From Symsagittifera roscoffensis (lineage: Eukaryota > Xenacoelomorpha > Acoela > Convolutidae), in NCBI RefSeq assembly GCF_963678635.1, contig NC_087064.1:56984338-57048337 (forward strand): a DNA stretch of 64,000 bases, in the 5' to 3' direction. Position 1 is the first letter of the stretch. Each line of letters begins with the position of its first letter. The position numbers were made by a program, and so were the translations under genes. Positions 59,501 through 64,000 of this stretch are shown in pieces. The notes beneath the pieces were generated by a model, which saw nothing but the letters and a program-made list of their open reading frames with translations, had not been told where the DNA came from and did not search any database.

Positions 59501-61757
59501 TGAAAAAATTCCAAAAAATTACGTGCTACACTTGCTTGTCGGTTTACTTGTGTGTGTATAGCGCATGTGTTATAGATTCCTTTTACCAGTGAGAAAAGAA
59601 ATCCTATAAAATTAAACATGGCGTATAAGATAGTTAATTTTTCTAAGATGTAATAGGGCCATCCTAGAAAAGCTAGAATTTCATTTTTTTAAGGTAACAA
59701 AACTGAAAATATTTATAGGTGAAATATCTTGTGGTCTGTATTTTTCACCGTTTAAAAATATGTAGTCTTTGATATCTTTAAAATATCCGCTATAGTCTTG
59801 TGTATAAATGTCTGCAAATCCTGCGGTTTCGGCAAGTTTTCTTAAATTCTGGTCGATTGATTGTCGTTGTATTGTGTCCATTTAAGTTGATAATTCTTGA
59901 AACTGTTGTGTTCTAATGTGATGATGGATATCAGATTTAGAATTTATTCCGATTGATTGTAAATCAATATTTGGGTTACGAGCGATAGCTCTGATACTTT
60001 CGGGTGAAAATTTTTTAAGTGGTTGCATTAATGTAGGGTATGGTGTAAGTAGGTAGTATTTATCTTCATCAGGGTTTAATTGTACTACATTGTGGCTATT
60101 TTCTGATCCGCATGGGACTGCGGTATCCCAAAAATATGTTCGTCTTGAAAGTGTGTCGACAAAATGTACTTTATTTTTATAGAATATGGGGATTCTTTTA
60201 TAACAACGTTTGTCTTCAAAAACATATAATGGTGATACTTTTTTGGTGCAAGTATAAAACCATAAAATGTTTCCTTCGTAATCAAGAAAATTTGATCTGT
60301 TTCCTGATAATAAGTATCCTGCGTAAGGTATTTTTAGTACTGCTAGTGCGAGTGATTGTAGGAATTGTGTTCGTTCTAATTCGCATAGTTGATGAAGTGT
60401 TTCTAATTCAGAAAGTGACATTTCTTGGAAAATTCTACTAATTGTATAGTCTAATTTCATGTCTAAGTGGATATCATAATGAATATTACCAAAATAGGTG
60501 CTATTCATTAGTGATAGTTCTTATAAACGTGTGCTTTTACTGTCATATAGTTTTAGTTTTCCACCAGGTTGACCTTTGCTTTTATAAACGTTAACTGAGA
60601 CGTATGATGTTCCTTCGTTAATAGGGTGACTTGTGGCATAAGGGTCAAATGTTTTTTCCAGTGGTCATGTCGAATCCATTTTCGTATTCAACTAATATTT
60701 CAGAGTATTGTGTTTTATAAAGTGGATTGCTATATTTACATGCAAATTCTGTTTCTTGATAGACTTGAAAGCGTGTTAATTTATTTTTTATATCATGAAT
60801 AGTTTTGAAATCAGTGCTTTGTTTACGAGATGGGTTCACTTGTTCGTATGGGATTGATCCAATAAAATTTTTTTCATGAAACTTTATCATTCGAGCGTGT
60901 ATTTTTGCTTCTTAAAATGTTGTGCATGTATCTTCGTGAAACCAAACAATTGTTGCTTGGGTCCTTGTTGTAGGGTCACAATAACCCTGATCATTTTTGC
61001 AAGGTAATCTAATTCCTTGATAGATCATGGTGTTATCAGTTAAATCTCGTGTGAGTTGTATTTTTTCAAGTTGTATTTTCCGATCAAAAAACATTATTTC
61101 TTGATATCCTTTATTTTTTGTATCTGCTTTGCAGTTTGAAGGATCATTTATTCCAATGTGTGGTATCCAGTGTTTATCGTAAAAGTCATAAGTTAATCGT
61201 CCGTGTGCGCCGTAATATGGGTATTTTTCGTCTAATTTAATGTGTCCTTGATATCGTTCAAGCTCTGCTTGATGTACAGAATCGGCAAAGACTTGAAAAT
61301 TTACTATTTTTCTGTCTGTGTTTTTGTTTCTTGTTAGATTTAGTCTGAGTAATTCGTTTTTACAATCGTCGGGATTTAGATGTAAAAGACGTTCTATATT
61401 ACTTTGGTAAAATGATTCGAGATCAAGTCGGCTCTTATTTCCGTTGGAGACTTGTGAACAATGTACTTTCTTTTCGGAAAATGTTGCTGTAAATTTATAT
61501 CCTGTGGCTGTTGTTGCTCGGGCTTTTGAGTACAATGTTGCTACTACATTTGTAGTTTCTATAGCTTGTGGTTCTGTTTCGCATTGTGATACTTGATTTA
61601 TTGCATATTTGTGTAGTGTTTTTTGTTCGTTTTGTTCACAATCATAGTGTGTTACTAATAAGTCCTGGGGTCCTGTGCGATGAGAATGGTTTGTGTTTTG
61701 GTCGCAAAATATGAGAAAAAGGATGTGTTGAAATGTTAATATTTTTAGAATATACAT
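59501..61757 (-). pseudogene. env: Envelope glycoprotein-like gene of a retroelement, disrupted
   Basis: It resembles membrane-fusion envelope proteins of chuvirus/gB type found in some animal retroelements. That assignment rests on motif layout only. The first piece (61,757-60,912) starts with a hydrophobic signal-peptide-like N-terminus and is Cys-containing with N-glycosylation motifs. The same frame resumes at 60,890-60,645 after a TAA. A frame change follows near 60,645; the frame then crosses a TAA near 60,520 and continues at 60,508-59,882, which has a paired-Cys ectodomain block (GNILWFYTC, RCYKRIPIFYKNKVHFVD, AVPCGS). A TAA at 59,882 precedes 59,881-59,681. A further frame change leads to a membrane segment around 59,575-59,655. 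At least three stops and two frameshifts mean no full-length product from this copy. The downstream frame is described separately. Confidence 0.65.
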
Positions 61758-61840
61758 GTGTATGATAATCCGGAGTATGGGTTGTAAAATGTTATGTATC
61801 CAATTGTGTTTTTTGTATATCTGTCGTATTTATAATTTAT

Positions 61841-62884
61841 TTAAGTGGTTATAAATGGTGGTGGTAGCGATTGAGCTGTTATATTTGGTGGATTTAATGG
61901 GAAGGGGTGTTGAACAAAATTATTAAGTTTGATCGTGATTTCAAATTTTAATTGGAGACTATTTTGTTGAAGTATTTGAATATTGTGTTCTCGAATATCT
62001 TCGTGGATATCTTGCCCACATTGTAATCTATTGAGTGCGCAACTGTGGAGTCGGTTACTTTCTTGATGTTGTCCAAATAATGGGGGAGGTGCTATGAATG
62101 TGTTCCAATCTAATCGTAAAGGGATATTTGATGATGATTGTTCTCGATATCTAGCGTCGAGGTTATTTGGAAAATTTAAAGGGAAAAGTGTCGGTGAGAT
62201 TTGACTTAATGATGGTGTTGACGGGAGTGATAATGTTTCTGATGATAGTGTTGTATCAGTAGAGATATCAATGGGATCGTTTACCAAGTTTGGTTCACCT
62301 TGTGTATATGAGTGTGTTGCCCAATATGGTAGTCGTGCGGTGGGATTGGGGGGGGGGGGTTAAAGGGATTTTCACGTATTTGTTCAGATGTCGGTGTTGA
62401 ACCTAATTAATCTGAGGGTATACTTGAGGTGCTGCGTTGTGAAAGGAGTGGAGGAGTTTCTGGTAATGTATTATCTGAATTTTCTGAAGCAGTTGGTGTT
62501 GGTGATTGGGTTATATCAAAATGAACTCCAGGGGTTTGAAAATTTCTATTTCTTCGTAGATGTATAATTTGTCTATTTATTTCGACTGTACTTTGATTTT
62601 GACTACTGTGTCTTATTCTATTTAAATTGTGTGGTAATGGGGGGTACAATTTATACGTTGGTTCACTTAGGGGTGCTTGTCGCTGAACTGGTTCTAATGG
62701 TTCAGATAAGCGAGCGTGCCGTTCTTCGAAAGTGTACGGGTTATCTTGGAAAGAAATTCGTGTGGATGTTTGGGGGTTTTGAGTAGTTGTGGGTATGACT
62801 GGGTTTTCTTGGGAGGATGTCGGTGAAGACTGATGTTGTGGTGGTTGGTTAGCAATTTTGGAAATGTGTCCAAGTGATCTTTTT
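61841..62884 (-). pseudogene. Pro/Ser/Gln-rich ORF upstream of env, interrupted
   Basis: Two minus-strand open pieces, about 62,880-62,407 and 62,287-61,841, have the same low-complexity style (SPTASEN, TPPLLSQRS, then LSLPSTPSLSQISPT) and are separated by a TAA at 62,407 and a C/G homopolymer near 62,350 where the frame changes. The second piece ends with a more ordered segment containing two Cys and GQDIHEDIREHNIQIL, then PPPFITT. The first piece overlaps the end of the small membrane ORF in another frame. Gag-like, pol-like or signal sequences are absent. It may be a viral accessory protein; function unknown. Confidence 0.45.
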
Positions 62885-63073
62885 CTAGTGGGAAGATTTA
62901 TGTTTGTTGTAATATTCTTCGATGAAAAGAATTAAAAGTATTGTTGCTAGAGCGAATGTGACTATTGCCTTTTTTACACATTTGCATATTGTCATGATTA
63001 GGGAGGATAAAAATGTGATGAAGATTACGAATAGTAAAAAAACATCTGTTCTACTGAAAATTGTTCGTATCAT
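62885..63073 (-). CDS. Small two-helix membrane ORF at the head of the env block
   Basis: A 62-codon minus-strand ORF with an ATG encodes two hydrophobic helices (FLLFVIFITFLSSLIM and ATILLILFIEEYY) separated by a short basic Cys-containing loop, KCVKK. It overlaps the next Pro-rich frame. It could be a small viroporin-like or accessory membrane protein, or a fragment. Only hydrophobicity and position support it. Confidence 0.4.
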   Translation of the reverse strand: MIRTIFSRTDVFLLFVIFITFLSSLIMTICKCVKKAIVTFALATILLILFIEEYYNKHKSSH

Positions 63074-64000
63074 TTAAATAGACTTTGAATTATCGTACCT
63101 GTGAATGTGGTCAATGATTTGGGAAAGTTGGAGATATATTTCAAATAGGGAGTAGAAAATTTAAAAAATATTGCAAAAAATTATTAAAAGGATTATTAAA
63201 GCTTCAAAAGTATCAATAAAAAATATGAGCAAAAGTTTGAATAGAATGAAAATTTTATGAAAAGATTTAAGATTGTATTTTTTAAGATATTGACTGTTTG
63301 AGAGAAAAGCATTTAAGAAATGATTCGTTCATCGAATATTTTTTGTTGTTTGGGGCGATATTCAAGTGTCGTCTGATTATTTATTGGTTTTTTGACAAGT
63401 GGGTTGAGTTTTGTGAAAAATTGTTGGGGGCTAATTTTATGGTGTTCGGGAGGTCTTCTTTGCTTTATTTTTTTTTGTTGGGTGAACTGGGGTATTTTTG
63501 AAATATTTGTACTTAAGGCCAAATGATTATGGTCCTTTTTGACTTATGGCTAATTTGCCATTTTTGGTTGGAGGGTTTTTGAGGTCTGAGTTGGGAAAAT
63601 ATTGTTGATCTTTGCGTTATTAGATAGGGGAGGGTTGTAATATTATGGTGGTATTTATTTTAGTTGTCAAACGTTAGCGGGTTGCTTATTTTTGACCTGG
63701 AGGTTGTAAAGTTATAGTTATAGATATGCCTGGAGTTTAATATCTATCGGCTAATAGGTTGGTGTTAGAGATAACGAAGGTGACGGATTTGAGTGAATCC
63801 TATTGGCTGAATCTGATCTAGAATTGTTGCGTATGTTTCAGCATGTTATCTCGAAAAATGAAAGTTCAAAATGATTTCGAGGTGTAAAAATTAATTATTT
63901 TTAAAATCAAAGTTGTTTTTGAAATTCAACTTTCTTTAATATTTTAGATTTTGGGATGAATGTTTTGTAATTTTTGCGTGGTTGATTTCTAAGTCGTGAT
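63074..64000. other. Noncoding or unresolved stretch to the right edge
   Basis: No pol or integrase motif is visible on the minus strand, as would be expected upstream of env. A T/G-rich plus strand continues to about 63,700. A 69-codon minus ORF at 63,313-63,522 is basic and Pro/Gln-rich but not recognisable. Confidence 0.35.

Noticed and set aside
59259-59561. Plus-strand 100-codon ORF
   Set aside because: It lies opposite the Pro-rich minus-strand frame and has the Cys/Val/Phe-rich composition of an antisense shadow.
1-64000. Alternative genetic code suggested by in-frame stops
   Set aside because: The transporter and the minus-strand membrane gene use standard stops without internal TAA, TAG or TGA, so decay of the retroelement is the simpler reading.

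Overview
The window is AT-rich, gene-poor and repeat-dense, with spliced protein-coding exons, LINE, SINE, hAT-MITE and LTR-retroelement remnants and long tandem arrays. It therefore comes from a eukaryote, most likely an invertebrate animal with an expanded genome. The one confidently named host gene, an SLC18B1-like transporter, fits an arthropod or another invertebrate, but the sequence does not fix the taxon. No bacterial operons, CRISPR arrays or convincing tRNA or rRNA genes were found.

Layout. 1-3,059 (minus): Gag of an LTR retroelement running off the left edge, with a long N-terminal extension, capsid-like region, one CCHC zinc knuckle and an Asn/Arg/Ser-rich tail. 4,098-6,587 (plus): a two-exon SLC18B1-like MFS transporter. 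6.8-14.7 kb: duplications, a foldback, a tRNA-derived SINE, and exon-like segments on the plus strand that may form an unrecognised gene. 15,589-22,825 (minus): three phase-compatible exons of an unrecognised multi-pass membrane protein. Its 5.9-kb intron holds a degenerate repeat field and a hAT MITE with a perfect 8-bp target duplication. 23.6-26.2 kb (minus): a broken CR1/Jockey-like LINE.

29.4-49.2 kb is almost entirely tandem repeat. Two 2.35-kb direct copies are followed by an array of about 1.27-1.64-kb units. Those units form a three-unit higher-order repeat present as two adjacent copies of 4,530 bp each. Diverged, inverted relatives of the same family lie at 50.8-54.1 kb.

57.3-63.1 kb (minus) carries the env end of a second retroelement-like insertion. 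In coding order it has a small membrane ORF, a Pro/Ser/Gln-rich ORF, a disrupted envelope glycoprotein gene resembling chuvirus/gB-type envelopes, and then about 1.9 kb of unrecognised coding frame after the env membrane segment. That downstream tract is the best candidate here for something undescribed. Pol is not visible for either retroelement: it would lie left of base 1 for the gag element and right of base 64,000 for the env element.
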